Below, one piece after another: positions 31,933 to 43,837 of a stretch of 64,000 nt of DNA. A program made the translations under genes and the position numbers. Location: NCBI GenBank assembly GCA_000827325.1, contig KN832872.1:496001-560000 (forward strand), written 5' to 3'. Under the pieces are notes generated by a model. The model was not told where the DNA came from. It worked only from the letters and a program-made list of their open reading frames with translations, and searched no databases. Source of the stretch: Oidiodendron maius Zn (Eukaryota > Ascomycota > Leotiomycetes > Myxotrichaceae). Each line of letters begins with the position of its first letter. Position 1 is the stretch's first letter.

Positions 31933-34235
31933 TGTAGACACCTCGCCATCTGCTGCCGGTGCTGCTGCTTCGACTGGAGGCAAACGCAAAGGTGCAAGCA
32001 GGACGACAGGAGGACAACGAGGCCAAAGGGGCCGGGCAACCTAAGGAGGAGATCGGAGGGGGGAGCAGAGACTTACTATTATTCAAGGCCATGATGCCAG
32101 CACTTTCGTCATCCCAGAGCGTACCGTCGTGTATGGAGATCTCCTAAAAGCTAAGAGAATGGGTCAGACCGCGCCAATCACCACGCCCTTGTGCGCTCGC
32201 AAACTTACGCGGCGGTGGATCCGGTGGGAGAAGTGCAGGGCATGACGCAGCGGGAAACACGAACAGCCAGGTACCGGGAGGTACGGGGGGCGAATGTCTC
32301 AGCAGCGGACGTGGAGAGTTGGACGACGTTGCAGAGAAGACGGGACAGAAGCAGGGCGGCGAGCGCACGAGGAAAAAGGAATTGGGACGAGATATATCCA
32401 GGTGGCCGTAGAGGGAGGGCGCGCGCGCTCTGCGTGGCCGGGTCCTCTGGAAGGCGCCAGACGGGCCTTTAAGCTCGTGCCGCAGCCAAAAACGCTCTGG
32501 TGAAGGGATGTGAATCGGGATCGCACTACGAGCAGCCAGGAAGGCAGGAACTGCGGAGGAGGAGTCGATGAACTCAGCGCCGAGCCGTGGGCGTGTGTGC
32601 TCTGGCCGGCGCTGAGTGGTGTGCTGGGTGATTTGGTGCCGCGGGTCAGGATTTGCGGGATGGCGTGGCGATCCTTAAGGCTGAGGGCGCCGGCCGGCGG
32701 AGTAGAGTTAGGGGGCCGCGGACGAGCTGGCCCAGCACGACGACGACGACGACGCGACGCCTGCCGGATGGAAATAGCTCTCCGAGGTTGGAAATAGAAG
32801 CAGGGCCGGATGCACCGGAAGGGGTGGTGTAAGGTGTTTACTGTACAGGACCTGCAATGATGGGCGATGGCGATGGCGATGGCGATGGAACACGTCTCCG
32901 TCCGTCTGTGCCCTCGTGCCCTCGCTGTCGGGCCCATGGAGGCCGTTTCGCGATACGAGATTTCTTTCCAAGGCCGCGTGTGTGTCAGGCCTGACGAGCA
33001 CCTCGGTCACGCATTCAATGTTTTTGTCGACGCCGGTGTCCGCGGAGTGGTGCGAGCTGTGGACAGCCGGAGGGGGGAAGTATCAATTCAATAACGGGGG
33101 AGGATTTATTGTCTGCAGGGCGATGATGCATTGGTTTCGATTCAGTTTGTTGGTTCAGGCACAAGCTGCAAGCCATCTCTTGCGGGCGTGCGCCATTCCC
33201 GGCCGCCGGCACCGGGGGGGGGGCCTCAAAATAGATTTTTAGATGCCTTGTAGCCTGAGTATGACGTCCTGGTGTGGGATGACAAACTTGGTACAGTATA
33301 TGGCATCACGTGGTGGTGGCGAAAATGAAATCATCGCTATCTTGCTGCCTTAACTCAAGCCTCAAGACACAGGCCACAATCTGAAACCACGTGCCCTTTC
33401 TCGCCTCACATCCAAGGCCGTAATCCTCCCCCCCATCCCTCTCCTCGGTCCCGTCGCCCCATAACTTATCCAGTTAGCCTTCTCCACGGTCGATTCTCCA
33501 GCTTCGCAAGTCTCGCCGCCATTCGCTGCCTCCTTGCCGCATCCGGGTTCAACGCGCTCGCGGTACCTCCGTCTTCGCTCAACGGCGGCCGAAGACAAGT
33601 CTATATAACTACCTCCTTGGCTCCGACTACTGCTCCCTTCCCTTCTCGCTCCTCTTCGCTGGCGGCTGCTGCTCGTGTTGTGCTCGCCGTTAGATCTCCC
33701 CCACCAGTGCCGCCTCAAAGCCATGCTGGTCTGGACGGCGGCGTGCCCTCCTCGACCTACGCAATCCCGCAGAACCCCCAGTCCCACTGAAAACTGGGCG
33801 ATCTTGTGCGGATTGGCACTGTCACCCGCGCTGTCAGAACCTGCCATGTGCCGAATTGGAGCTCATCGTCGTCACGGGGACTGACGGAGCGAGATGCGTG
33901 TGGAGAGGCAGAAGCGTCCCCGAACCAGGGATTTTGCGCCCTCTCATGAGCAGATGGCAGACTGGCTGCCCCGCTATCACCCCGCTGCCCGAGCTGGGTC
34001 CTACCAAACAACTGCCGACAGCGTGTGCTTTCTCTCGTTGCTTTTTGCGCACTTCTCTTTCCTCTTATTTCTTATTCTCTTTTTCTCGATCCTCTCTCCC
34101 TCTCTTTCTCTCTCGGCTCTCTCCCCCCGTCTTCGCTGAACTTTTCCGAGCTCCTAAATCGGTTTGTTGGTACATACTCCCCGAGGCCTCCCAATCCCCC
34201 ACCTTCCACAAGCCGGTGTGTCTTCCATAGCAAAC
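31933..34235. promoter_or_regulatory. Long divergent upstream region, GC-rich then CT-rich
   Basis: 2.3 kb between the DUF8004 gene (minus) and the Dal5-type permease (plus). From 32150 to 33230 it is GC-rich with overlapping open frames on all strands but no family match, so these are treated as chance. It holds a GCGATG hexamer array (32864-32887), a CGA-triplet run near 32739-32755, a G-run near 33214-33222, and CACGTG boxes near 33308 and 33389. From about 34035 to 34130 it is a strong pyrimidine tract (TTTCTCTCTC), as often seen just before transcription starts in moulds. Confidence 0.5.
32864..32887. repeat. GCGATG hexamer microsatellite, four units
   Basis: Four exact tandem copies of GCGATG. 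Non-coding context; a simple repeat. Confidence 0.85.
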
Positions 34236-35952
34236 ATGGGCTTGCTCCCAAGCCCGTGGAAGGAGGAACCGTCCGCAACGGACAACCCGGCAGATGCAAT
34301 CCGCACAACAGATGCGCCGGACCCTGAGAAGGAAGCCATTGATCATGCCGAGAACCTGAGTACAGCAGCTGTCCCCCATGTGGATGCGGCTGTTGAGCGC
34401 AGAGTTGTCCGGAAGTTGGACTGGAGGCTTGTCCCTATCGTTATGGGTCTCTGTGAGTAGCCCGATGCGCGCTAGGATTGGGTTTACTCATTGTTACTAG
34501 ACCTCCTTTCTTATCTCGATCGCTCAAACATCGGGTCCGTACCCTATTTCTCGTCCGGTGCGCGACTCTCACGCTGACTGGGCTCCAGAAATGCCAAAAT
34601 TGCGGGCATGGATACAGACCTTAATATCTCCTCATCAGACTACCAATGGTTCCTGACCATATTCTATATCTCCTACATCGTCTTTGAATGGTTCGCCCTG
34701 ATGTGGAAGATCATTCCTCCCCATATGTGGGCTGCCTTCTGTGTCACGGGCTGGGGTATCGTAGCAACTTGTCAGGCCGCTACCACGTCTTTCTCTGGAA
34801 TGATGGCCGCGCGGTTCTTCCTTGGATTCTTCGAGGCTGGCTTCGGCCCTGGTATCCCATACCTCCTGAGTTTCTTCTACTTGCGTCACGAGATTGGTGT
34901 CAGGATTGGTATTTTCTTGTCTGCTGCTCCATTGGCCACCTGCTTTGCCGGAGCCCTAGCGTATGGAATCACTAGTGGTGATGATTCGCACCGCATTAAG
35001 AATTGGAGGTTACTCTTTCTAGTAGAAGGGCTACCCTGCATACTTGCCGGCATTTCTACATACTTTATTTTGCCGGACAGTGCCGAGAAAGCCACATTCC
35101 TAAACGAAGAGGAGAAGACTGTTGCTCGGGCTCGTGGCGTACGACAGGTTGGAGACGAAGAAGCTCACCGAGTTGGCCATATCAGCTTCAAGGATGTGCG
35201 TGCCGCGCTGCTCGATCTGAAGGTATGACCTCAGCCCATACAATCCTGCATAATGAAGTTTAGTTTTAACATTGCTTGGATAGAATTACTTAACGGCGCT
35301 TATGTACTTCTCTTGCAATGTCTCTTTTTCCTCTCTTCCAGTTTTCCTTCCTACCATCCTCTCCGAAATGGGCTTCACCAATATTCAAGCCCAAGGTCTT
35401 TCCGCGCCACCATACTTCCTTGCATTTTTACTCACCATCGCCACAACTTACATTGCTGATCGTACCCAGCAGCGTGGGCTGACGATCATTGTGTTATCTC
35501 TCATTGGTGCAACCGGCTATATCCTACTTGCCGCCACGTCCACAACTGGACCCCGATACGCAGGGGTATTCTTCGCTGCCGCAGGTATCTTCCCTTGTAT
35601 TGGTAATATCCTACCTTGGGTTCTCAACAACCAAGGGTCTGACACCAAGCGTGGTACGGGTATCGCGATTCTGAATCTGGTGGGCCAATGCGGTCCACTC
35701 CTCGGCACAAGAGTCTACCCAGGGCAGGATAGCCCATACTACCGCATGGGAATGTGGGTATGTGCGGCCTTTATGTTGTTCAATGGCGTATTGGCGCTTA
35801 CGCTACGTACCTTCCTTGCCTGGGAGAACAAGGTCCTCGATGAGAAGTACGGATTTGTGCCTCGCGCAGATGGTACCGGCAACGTCCAGGGCAAGGAGGA
35901 GCCAGGGGTGGGAGACGAGAATGATGGACCGAGATTCAGATACGTTCTATGA
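34236..35952 (+). CDS. MFS permease, Dal5 (allantoate/anion:cation symporter) family
   Basis: Four exons, 34236-34452, 34501-34534, 34589-35222 and 35284-35952; introns of 48, 54 and 61 bases; 517 residues. The 34-base second exon carries YLLSYLDRSNIG, and splicing yields GLCYLLSYLDRSNIGNAKIA, the classic helix 1/loop of Dal5-type anion:cation symporters. Further signs: QWFLTIFYISYIVFEW, MAARFFLGFFEAGFGPGIPY, EIGVRIGIFLSAAPLA, NWRLLFLVEGLPCI and, in the last exon, FLAFLLTIATTYIADRTQQR. About 12 membrane segments. Members carry allantoate, ureidosuccinate, nicotinate, biotin or other organic anions, so the substrate stays open. The third acceptor was chosen so that the junction reads LDLKNYLTALMYFSC. 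Confidence 0.92.
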
Positions 35953-37844
35953 ACTTTTTGTTGGAGCACATCTCGGATTTAAATATTAAAGCAGGTCGCT
36001 TGAAGAAACTAATATGCGTGAGGAGAGTGTGGGTTAACTACTAGTGACTTACAGAATGCGATCGAGCGCATGATCTAGTTGATCTCGGCTCTGAAATCCT
36101 GCAATTTACAGTGCCATAATAATCAAATTCTCAACATATCAGGTATATGCACACGTGATACGAACTCGCTAACCCTTAAAGCCAAGAGCTGCAAGGTTGA
36201 TTTTGAGCAAAGCTTTGACCATATGCTCCCTGTCTTACATTGATACCCCAGATTATTTGGGCACGTTGTTTTCCAGTTTGCCATGCCCGTATTTTTAAAT
36301 ATTGAAATTTATTGAAGTTCTAAACGAAGATTATCCAGTTTCAAGGCTCTCTCTCTCAAATGCTATGCATGCTTCACTTAAGTCTCCATTTCGATCTGTG
36401 ATTATTAGCCATGAGACACTTAATCAAGTATGCCTCATCCCGCATTCATACATTCTAGTATCATCAGCAAAGATAATTATCTTTGTAAAACTCTCACAAT
36501 CTACAGTTTTCAATCATTGGCCATCTTTATTCCACCTCGCTGCAAACGCCGCCCTCTACTAAAACAAAATCACCAATTGAACTCTTGCCATTCCTGTGGA
36601 CGTGGGAATCATCCCCTCAACCCGAATTGCTCATGCTGCGGCGTGAGATTACACCCAGAATGTTTCACGTGCGAGGGCTTGTTGCTCCCACGCCGCGGCA
36701 AGAAGACATCGACCACACAGGGCCGACGCCCAATCTTGCGCACTCGAATTGATTCGTGGCGTGCTCATGTAATGCCTTTTTACGGAGAACCCTTGGACCG
36801 AATTGGCCTCCAGAATACTTTACATTTACGAAGAGATGGGGCTATCAAAACACCGGGATGGTGTCATGATTATTATAATGGCAATTAATTTGACCCAAAT
36901 CAGGTGATGTTGGAATTCTTTATGAGAATTAGATTTAACAATAATATTGAGTGCACAAGACAGGCATGCCTCTCACAATGTTGTTCCTAAACACTCGCCA
37001 CATCAATTCGCGATTGTAAAGACTGAAAGAGCTGAATAATGATTACACCCCTGACCTTATTGACACAAGATAGTTTTTATAGAGATGACTAACTGACTCC
37101 ACTGCTTCTTTCCAGCTATCTTAGAAAACACATAGCATACAGTACTACACTCCATCTTGAATTGACAGCTCTCGTGGCAGAAATTGCTCCATTTTACAAA
37201 CTAATCGACGATATTAATGAGGCTTTTAACTTACTAAGGTCTACCATAAGTAACTTAAATTTTACTTCACTTTCATTCTGTGACTGTAAGATTGCGTGGA
37301 ACTTTAATTACCTACAGCAGCAGCTTTCTTTGTATATTTATTCTGATATTATTCAGTGAAGATGCTTAAAGTTCGTTCTGAACACTCACAGGTGGTATGC
37401 AATGTCGTGAATATTACTCCAGAATCTCTGCTTGGAGCATGAGCATTAAGCAGCCCGGAGCATTATTTTGAAATGTGTCCAGGAGATATTCGGCTATCTA
37501 AGTGCATGATTATGACAAGATCGAGGTTGTAATAGCATTCTATGAGAACTTAACTTCAAGAATACCACATGTATGAGATCGTGTTATTCCAGCCATACTC
37601 GCTTAAGCCCCTTATGCTGTATCCTCAAACACCTCCGACTTTCTGCTCTTTCAGTAAGACACAGTCAGTCCAACACATTATAAAATTCCTTAATTTTTCC
37701 CTTCACTGCTAATGCAATTAAGCAATAATTTGGGAGAAAGACAGAATTTAAATTCATTTCCCCCAAATTTGGAACTATGAGGCACTACGTTTCAAAATAT
37801 CAAATTAGGACCAATCTTAACAAATACACAACATGGCACTATCA
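35953..37844. other. AT-rich intergenic stretch of about 1.9 kb
   Basis: Between the convergent Dal5-type and Git1-type genes. Apart from the small Cys-rich ORF at 36430-36888 no gene was recognised. Much of 36900-37840 is AT-rich with many short stops on all strands, like old degenerated insertion sequence, but no terminal repeats or coding remains could be identified. Confidence 0.45.
36430..36888 (+). CDS. Small Cys-rich putative zinc-ribbon protein, uncertain
   Basis: A 152-codon ORF starting at a true ATG. Its middle has clustered metal-type cysteines: CHSCGRGNH, NCSCCGVRLHPECFTCEG. Moulds carry many small proteins with such Cys-pair patterns of unknown role. The N-terminal 45 residues look non-coding, so the real start may be later (for example near CHSCG) or an intron may be missing. 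No neighbour helps. It could also be a chance ORF or a gene remnant in AT-rich sequence. Confidence 0.35.
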   Translation: MPHPAFIHSSIISKDNYLCKTLTIYSFQSLAIFIPPRCKRRPLLKQNHQLNSCHSCGRGNHPLNPNCSCCGVRLHPECFTCEGLLLPRRGKKTSTTQGRRPILRTRIDSWRAHVMPFYGEPLDRIGLQNTLHLRRDGAIKTPGWCHDYYNGN

Positions 37845-39505
37845 TTACGCGCCAACCTTGAAGACAGTAGTCTTGGTCTCACCGATGAGGCTTTCGCCAT
37901 AGAAGCTTGTATCATAACCATGGTTCTCCAAATACGCCCTGAACCTCACGTCCTCGCTTTCCAGCTCACGCTCTTTGTCCGGAATCAAGAACCAGGAAAT
38001 CAGCCCGCCGACAAGTGCAAAAGCAGAACCAATGAGGAAAACGCCCTGTTGTCCTTTCTGGGTGCTTGAGAATGAGTTCTGGATAGGAGTGAAGACTTGC
38101 GTGCCGATGGCAGCGCCAGCCTTTCCGACTGCTGCTGCAAACCCAAGATAATGGCCTCGAAGAGGGGTAGGGAACGATTCAGCCGCACAGAGAAAGGTAG
38201 CCACTCCAGGACCCATCTCCCCAAGAGCATTAAAGATACCGTACATGACAACAAACAGCGGGAATACCGTCTGGATTGGACCAATGGCTCCGCCCAAGAT
38301 AAATCCCAGGATCGCCCAGAGGAAGAAGCCTAGTGACATCGTCTGCTTGCGACCAATCCTGTCCATGAGAATACCTCCGACGATGCAGCCAGGGAGGTAG
38401 AAGCAGTTCACAACGGTGCCGTAGCCGATGTTTTGGACGAGAGTGTTGTTGGGATTGAGCTGGCCGATGATAGTCGAGGAGAAGATACCAAATGGATATG
38501 TCACGAAATCATAACAGAACCATGCCAGAGCTAGACGAAGAATGTTAGAATTTATAAACAATACGGAGTATGGCAACTGACAAGTTCCAAGCATGGGCTT
38601 CCAGTAGAGCTTCAAGGCATGGATATATGGAACTTGTGACTTTATCGCGTGCTTTCGGTACTGAGTAGAGTTCACTAAACGCAACCGGAATCCTAGCACG
38701 GTAAGGGGAAGCTGTTAAGTCAGCATCATATCGTAGAGTTAGCATACAGAGAACCTACAACAATGCCTAGGCCAAAAGAGACTCTCCAAACTCCATCAGA
38801 GATCTTTTGGTGATAACATGCCAGCACGATCAAGGCCACCACGCCTGCGACAACAAAACCTAGATCGATAGCAAAATCCGTTGCAAGAGCAACGAGAATG
38901 CCGCGACGCTTTCGAACTGCAGGAGTTTCATCGGACGCTTCTGCCGAACCTGTGCCACAAGTAGGATATTCTCCACCAGCGCCGAAACCAGCAATGCCAC
39001 GACCAACAATCATCATCCAGAACAGACCAAGCTGGTCCTTTCCATGGGAAGCAGTTGCAAGAATAATACCAAGGATGAGGAACAAAGTGGCAAAGACAAT
39101 TCCAGTGCGTCGCCCCAACCGATCAATAATTACACCAAAGAAGATCATGCCAAAGATCTCCCCAATCAGGTAGGAATTGGAGAGGCGCGTCTTGATGGTG
39201 CTTGAAATTCCATCCGGATAACTATATCTCATTAGAGAGGAACGATCTTCAAACCGTACTGTGGGTGAGACCTACAGGTCGGAGAACAGAGGTTCCATGT
39301 ATCCAATGATTTGTGCATTGTACCCATCACTGAACAGGGCAACGCCCGACACAATCACAGTGAGAATGCTTGAGATACGCGTGATGCCACTAACAGTCGC
39401 CGGGGGCAGCTCGAAACCTGACGCGTCCTTAGCATCCTGAACTGGCTTTAGAGTTTCTGGGCTGTCGACGATGTCTGTAACCTCGGCAGCCTTATCAGAT
39501 GCCAT
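37845..39505 (-). CDS. MFS permease, Git1-type (glycerophosphodiester/phosphate) family
   Basis: Four exons, 39505-39276, 39227-38759, 38711-38582 and 38530-37845; introns of 48, 47 and 51 bases; 504 residues. Yeast and Candida Git1 proteins import glycerophosphoinositol, glycerophosphocholine and also phosphate at the plasma membrane. Visible: a cytosolic acidic N-terminus; helix 1 with VALFSDGYNAQIIGYMEPLF; the motif FGVIIDRLGRRTGI; GRGIAGFGAGGEYPTCGTGSAEAS, the segment that groups it with phosphate:H+ symporters and Git1; LAWFCYDFVTYPFGIFSS, formed over the third splice; and GGILMDRIGRKQTM. About 12 membrane helices. The upstream region holds two CACGTG boxes, the core of the Pho4/NUC-1 site, so control by phosphate supply is likely but inferred. 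An organic phosphate or phosphonate ester substrate fits the neighbours. Confidence 0.9.
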
Positions 39506-39705
39506 CTCTGCCTGGGTGACAGCTTGTGAGAAGGGGGAGAGGGCTACAAAGTAGGAGTCTAGGAGACGCGACGATCGGCAGAGTGCCGACTTACATATAA
39601 GGGAGGAGTGAGATCTAGATCTGGAGCAGACGAAGATCTACACCTCGTGCGTTTGACGCTTCCCTCCTTCTCAACATGTTCATAGCATCTTCAAGATGGC
39701 GTGAG

Positions 39706-39711
39706 CACGTG
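39706..39711. promoter_or_regulatory. CACGTG box upstream of Git1-type gene
   Basis: A palindromic E-box 200 bases upstream of the Git1-type start codon. CACGTG is the core site of the bHLH phosphate regulators Pho4 and NUC-1, and also of Cbf1, so the binding factor is an inference. Confidence 0.45.
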
Positions 39712-39898
39712 GTACACAATGCAGCATCGAGTGGTTCGGGTGATGCACATGAAGATCTCCTTCCGCAATACATGCCCTTGCCCCACGGCCAGCAGCGAAC
39801 AACATCAAGCCTCCTCCCAGCTGTGTGGAACCAGAGCTTCGTAACTCTTACGGAGGGAAGACCGTAGTCTGAGCATTCTGTGTCGGCCCCCTGAGCGA

Positions 39899-39941
39899 GA
39901 CCAGGATGAGGTACAATAAAATCAACACGTGCCGAAAGAAG
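39899..39941. repeat. 43-base block shared with the PhyH-type gene upstream region
   Basis: Ungapped alignment with 45198-45240 gives 35 of 43 identical bases, including CACACGTGCCG-type core around a CACGTG box (39926-39931 here). It lies about 395 bases upstream of the Git1-type start. It may be a shared control module or a remnant of one repeat family. Confidence 0.6.
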
Positions 39942-41081
39942 AAATTATGGAATATCTCACAAGAGTGGGGAGCGACTGGATCGTATGAGCCGGAGCGCGA
40001 AGCGAAAACGCCTCCTCGGCTCAGGGACTTGGTAGACTGAAATAAGGTTATATTATTCGGCCGTAAAGGCCTTGAAGTGGGATAGATAGGGTTATGTGTC
40101 AATTTTATAAGGTTTAATTATCCATTTTTGCACATCATCGCTCGGGATTGCAGGCATCTAGTTTGACAGTAAAGCCACCATGTGGCAGGGAAATCCTAAA
40201 TACATAAATCCTCTACCCGACAGGCGTGCAATCCATCAAGCATACGCCGAAAGACTCTAAGACTTTCCTCCTAACGGCCATATAGAGGATAGTTATCGTA
40301 CAGCTGGTAGACGTTATAGAATATGTGAAATAGAGACCATGTGGTTGTGTCCATCCAAAAATATTTTCGCTACTATCCTACGTACTATTTGGTGATAGAA
40401 GAGATCACAGTTTAAGCCCTGTTTGTACACTTTACTCTGCTAAGCACGGAATACAGTTGAAGGCATGCTCGCCTCACATTGCGTGTTTCTCATGCGGATC
40501 CTATAACATGAAATCTTCGCGCATTGTTCTGGTGGATGACGAAAAGTAATATTCATAGATCAGGTCTGCTGGGCCAGTTTCGTAGACTTCCAGATATTCA
40601 ACACGGTGGAATACCGTCCCAAATGTGACATAGAGCTCGCAATATGTGAGTCTACACGGGAGTCACGAGTCAGTAAAGTCTTACCTGGGATCACTAGAGC
40701 CTATAGAAGACATACGGCATCCCGACACACTGCCTTGAGCCTTTACCAAATGAAACAAGTATTTCTCACGCATCCTTGCAGTGAGAGGATCGAGTCATAA
40801 CTGCGAAGTTAGGTGTCATATGTGCTAGAAGAGGATTGTAGAGAATAGGGAAAGATAAGGAGACTTCAACCAAACGTCAGGCTTAGTAGTGCGCACGAAA
40901 ATAAGATTGTGTAAAGCCTTCATTTTTGCTGTCTTTGGCGCCCGTGGAGCTTGAGATCTTTGTGATTACATATAAATTAAGTATACCCAGTCGGGCAATT
41001 GACTTATTAAGTTTTAGTTTTGTCGTACCACGGCGTGGTTTCCAATAAGGTTACCATTGCACGACAACTTGGTGTGGAATA

Positions 41082-41150
41082 TCCGCTGCCTGGTTTGAAC
41101 CAGGACTCACCAAGTATTTTGTCAGACTGCTCCTACAATACCACCGGCCC
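41082..41150 (-). pseudogene. tRNA-like sequence, probably a tRNA pseudogene
   Basis: On the minus strand a good B box (GGTTCAAACCA, within a T-arm CCTGG-TTCAAAC-CAGG at 41104-41089) lies 30 bases after an A-box-like word, TGGTATTGTAGG (41143-41132). That spacing is normal for an intron-less tRNA. The 5' (GGGCCGG) and 3' (CAGCGGA) acceptor strands do not pair, and I could not fold an anticodon arm. It may be a decayed tRNA or a tRNA-derived short interspersed element head. Confidence 0.35.
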
Positions 41151-41337
41151 CTAATACACATGGTGGACAGCAGCTAAACTGTGAGGAAGTAGTAGAATGT
41201 GGTAATTGTTTCCCAGACGCAAAAGTGAGACTAGTGCATTGTTTGAGGCCGACTTTCAATCAGCGTCTTTGAGAGAAAATAAAATAGCTGCAGAGATGAC
41301 TACAATTCAACAGCTTGCTAAAGGTTCTCTTAGCAGC

Positions 41338-43837
41338 TTATTTCATCCATACCCATACCCAATTAAGAAAAATTCGAAGGTTTTCTTTTGTAAGTCCATG
41401 GCCAGGAAACTCTAGCCTCCCCTTTCTTCTCTCGCGACTAGCCTGGATTGTGTTACGCAGGTCGTTACTTCGCTCCGGTTTCCAGCGGTAAATATGGAAG
41501 CCGTGCTTGTTGATCTTGTATCCTAAGATTAGCAGGACAAATACCGGTATCTGCGCATGTGTGAGAAGGCATTGTGGAGGAGGATATCGATTAGATGTAG
41601 ATATAATGTGTTGAAAACTTACACCGACATAGTACGCCACGATTTGTCGTATATCAAAAGGGCGCTGGAGAAATGGCCCAATGCCATTGAAAACAACGAT
41701 CAGAGTACAAGCAATCAAGCCGTACAAGGCTTTCATCCATTGTCCATGGGATTTATATGGATATCGTGGGTGGTCACGATCGAACATGGCAATCTGTGCG
41801 TCGGAAATAGTGTTGCACAGCTTTATTTCCTCGAGTCTGTGTCTTAAATTAATGCTAATTCTTAATCGAACGCTTCAAAATGACATTATTTCGTTTCAAG
41901 AATAAAGAACAGATGACATACGTCTTGTAAAAACAGAGATAAGTGGCACAAATGACGATATACACGATCAGCAATGAAATAGTCATGTTTGATTCCAATT
42001 CACCAAGTCTCTGCATTAACGATCAGCATATTGTTCACAGCTTAGATCACCGATTATGCACTGATTTACACTCACTAGTAGAGGAGCCCCAGAGCGGCCC
42101 ATGTAGCTTATCATTGCCACCGAACCTGTTACTAGTACTGCCCGGACCGGTACACCTCCTCTGCATTTTTGTAGTCGTTTTGTAATCCATTCCGGGCCAG
42201 TTTGATCTTGTAATGCGAGGGTATGCAAAACTCTTGAAGATAGGTATATGGCGCTAGCAGCGCAGGAGAACTCGCAGATGACAAAAGCAGCGTTAAAGAC
42301 GTGTGCTAAATTTGGGATACCAGCCTCAACCACGGCGATAACAAATGGTGACTGAGAGCTGGCCGACTGTCCACCACCATTGATAAATGGATGATCTCTA
42401 GGAACGACACAAGCAACCAATAGCATTGCTAACGAGTATAGTGTGGCAACACGTATACTTATCTTTCTCGATCCCATTTTCATACTTTCAGCGTCAGCCA
42501 ACGCTTTGCTCTCTGCTGCAGTACCGGCTATGATGTCCATTCCAGTATATGCAAACATCACATGAACACATGTGGTCCTACGGAAAAATTAGCCAAACAA
42601 CAAATGAATCCAGAATTAGCGAGCGAAAGCCCTGAATATAAACATACCACATATTGAGAAATGTTCCGATTGTGCCGGTGATATGTCGTTGCACATTTCC
42701 GTCCTCATCCGTTACAGCATACACAGAATTGAAGAACGAAAATGGCTGATCCCAATCTATATTTCCTCAAGTCAGTATTTTCAATTAATCATGCAGGTAT
42801 TGGGGAGTATGGGGCTTACACTTGCGTCCGGGAGATTGTGAATAATATGCCTCTGCCCTAGCTATTCCCTGATTATTAGCTGTGAGGGATTTCCGATTGA
42901 GTGTCCTTACGTTTCATGACATCCAAAATAAACAGCAACATGATTAGCATAACCATAAACACCAACTTAAAGCACCCAATAAAATATTCAAGCTGGCCGT
43001 AAACCTAGCATAAAAGGTAAGTAAACAGAACAGTGTTAGGCGTGAGTCAAATGTTACCTTGGCTGGAAGCATATTGACACAGATGGCGAGGAACAAAAAT
43101 ATTGATATCCATACAGCACTATCAACATAGTTCCCACCATTCCAGTCCAAAAAGGTTCTTCCATCATCGTACTTGAAGTTAATGGTCCTTGCGATGGCAA
43201 CTAATTGGTCTGAAGCCCCAACGCACCAGGCAAACCAATACATCCATCCAATCGCGAAGCCTACGCCGCGATCTACAAAGCGGCGAGGAAATTCCATAAC
43301 CGGAGCATTAACAGGCATCAAGGCTGTCATTTCGCAGAGGCATGATATAACGGATGCTATGACAGTACCTATCAAGATATAGCATATAAATGCACCTCCA
43401 GGCCCAGCAACAGCCAGTGAAGTGCCAGCTCCAAGGAAGAGACCTGCAGGGATTAGAATATTTTGAAATTAGCACAGACAGTACTAGAGCGCCTACCATT
43501 CCCAATTGTTCCAGAAAGCGTTATCATCTGTTTCGGTCAAATAAAATGCGTTTCCGGTTGAGTGGGACCACTTACGTTAACATGCTTCTCTTCCAACACT
43601 CTCCTGAACACCAATTAGCCAGGGACATGGTGCATTCATCGAACAGATCTATGCATACCATAGCCGTGTCCCTCGGCGGTCCTTCTGATCCTCGACATTC
43701 TCATGGTCGCGCAGCGACATAAAACGGGTGTAGTCTATATCAGGCGCAATGGTTGATTGAGTTGATTCCCTCAGGGTCTCGAGTGGTAGGGACTCGTTGA
43801 CATGAACGGTCACTACCTCTGGCTTCTCGTGATCCAT
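41338..43837 (-). CDS. Amino-acid permease (APC superfamily, YAT type), 11 exons
   Basis: Eleven exons on the minus strand: 43837-43659, 43603-43576, 43527-43497, 43443-43058, 43004-42911, 42861-42820, 42756-42648, 42577-42076, 42010-41922, 41842-41623, 41550-41338; 630 residues. Each junction keeps phase and restores family sequence, for example LEEKHVNMITLSGTIGNGLF (over three exons), LPAKVYGQLEYFIGCFKLVF, GRKYWDQPFSFFN and FLNMWTTCVHVMFAYTGMD. GTIGNGLFLGAGTSLAVAGP is the substrate-binding helix 1 of fungal amino-acid permeases; MYWFAWCVGASDQLVAI, GMDIIAGTAAES and FEFSC-like helix 8 (FVICEFSCAASAIYLSSR) follow. About 12 membrane segments. Exons of 28, 31 and 42 bases are unusually small. 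The stretch between helices 8 and 9 is shorter than in close relatives. It lies beside a PhyH/PhnZ pair, so import of 2-aminoethylphosphonate or glycine-like substrates is conceivable but unproven. Confidence 0.87.

Larger units (their letters stand above)
39506..41337. promoter_or_regulatory. Git1-type gene upstream region and adjoining spacer
   Basis: 1.83 kb between the Git1-type start (minus strand) and the 3' end of the amino-acid permease gene (minus strand). It contains CACGTG boxes at 39706-39711 and 39926-39931, the 43-base shared block at 39899-39941 and the tRNA-like sequence at 41082-41150. No other gene recognised between 40100 and 41080. Confidence 0.5.

Noticed and set aside
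32299-32937. 212-codon minus-strand ORF and its overlapping partners in GC-rich sequence
   Set aside because: GC-rich sequence lacks stops by chance; composition is Arg/Pro/Ser-rich and no motif is seen on any strand.
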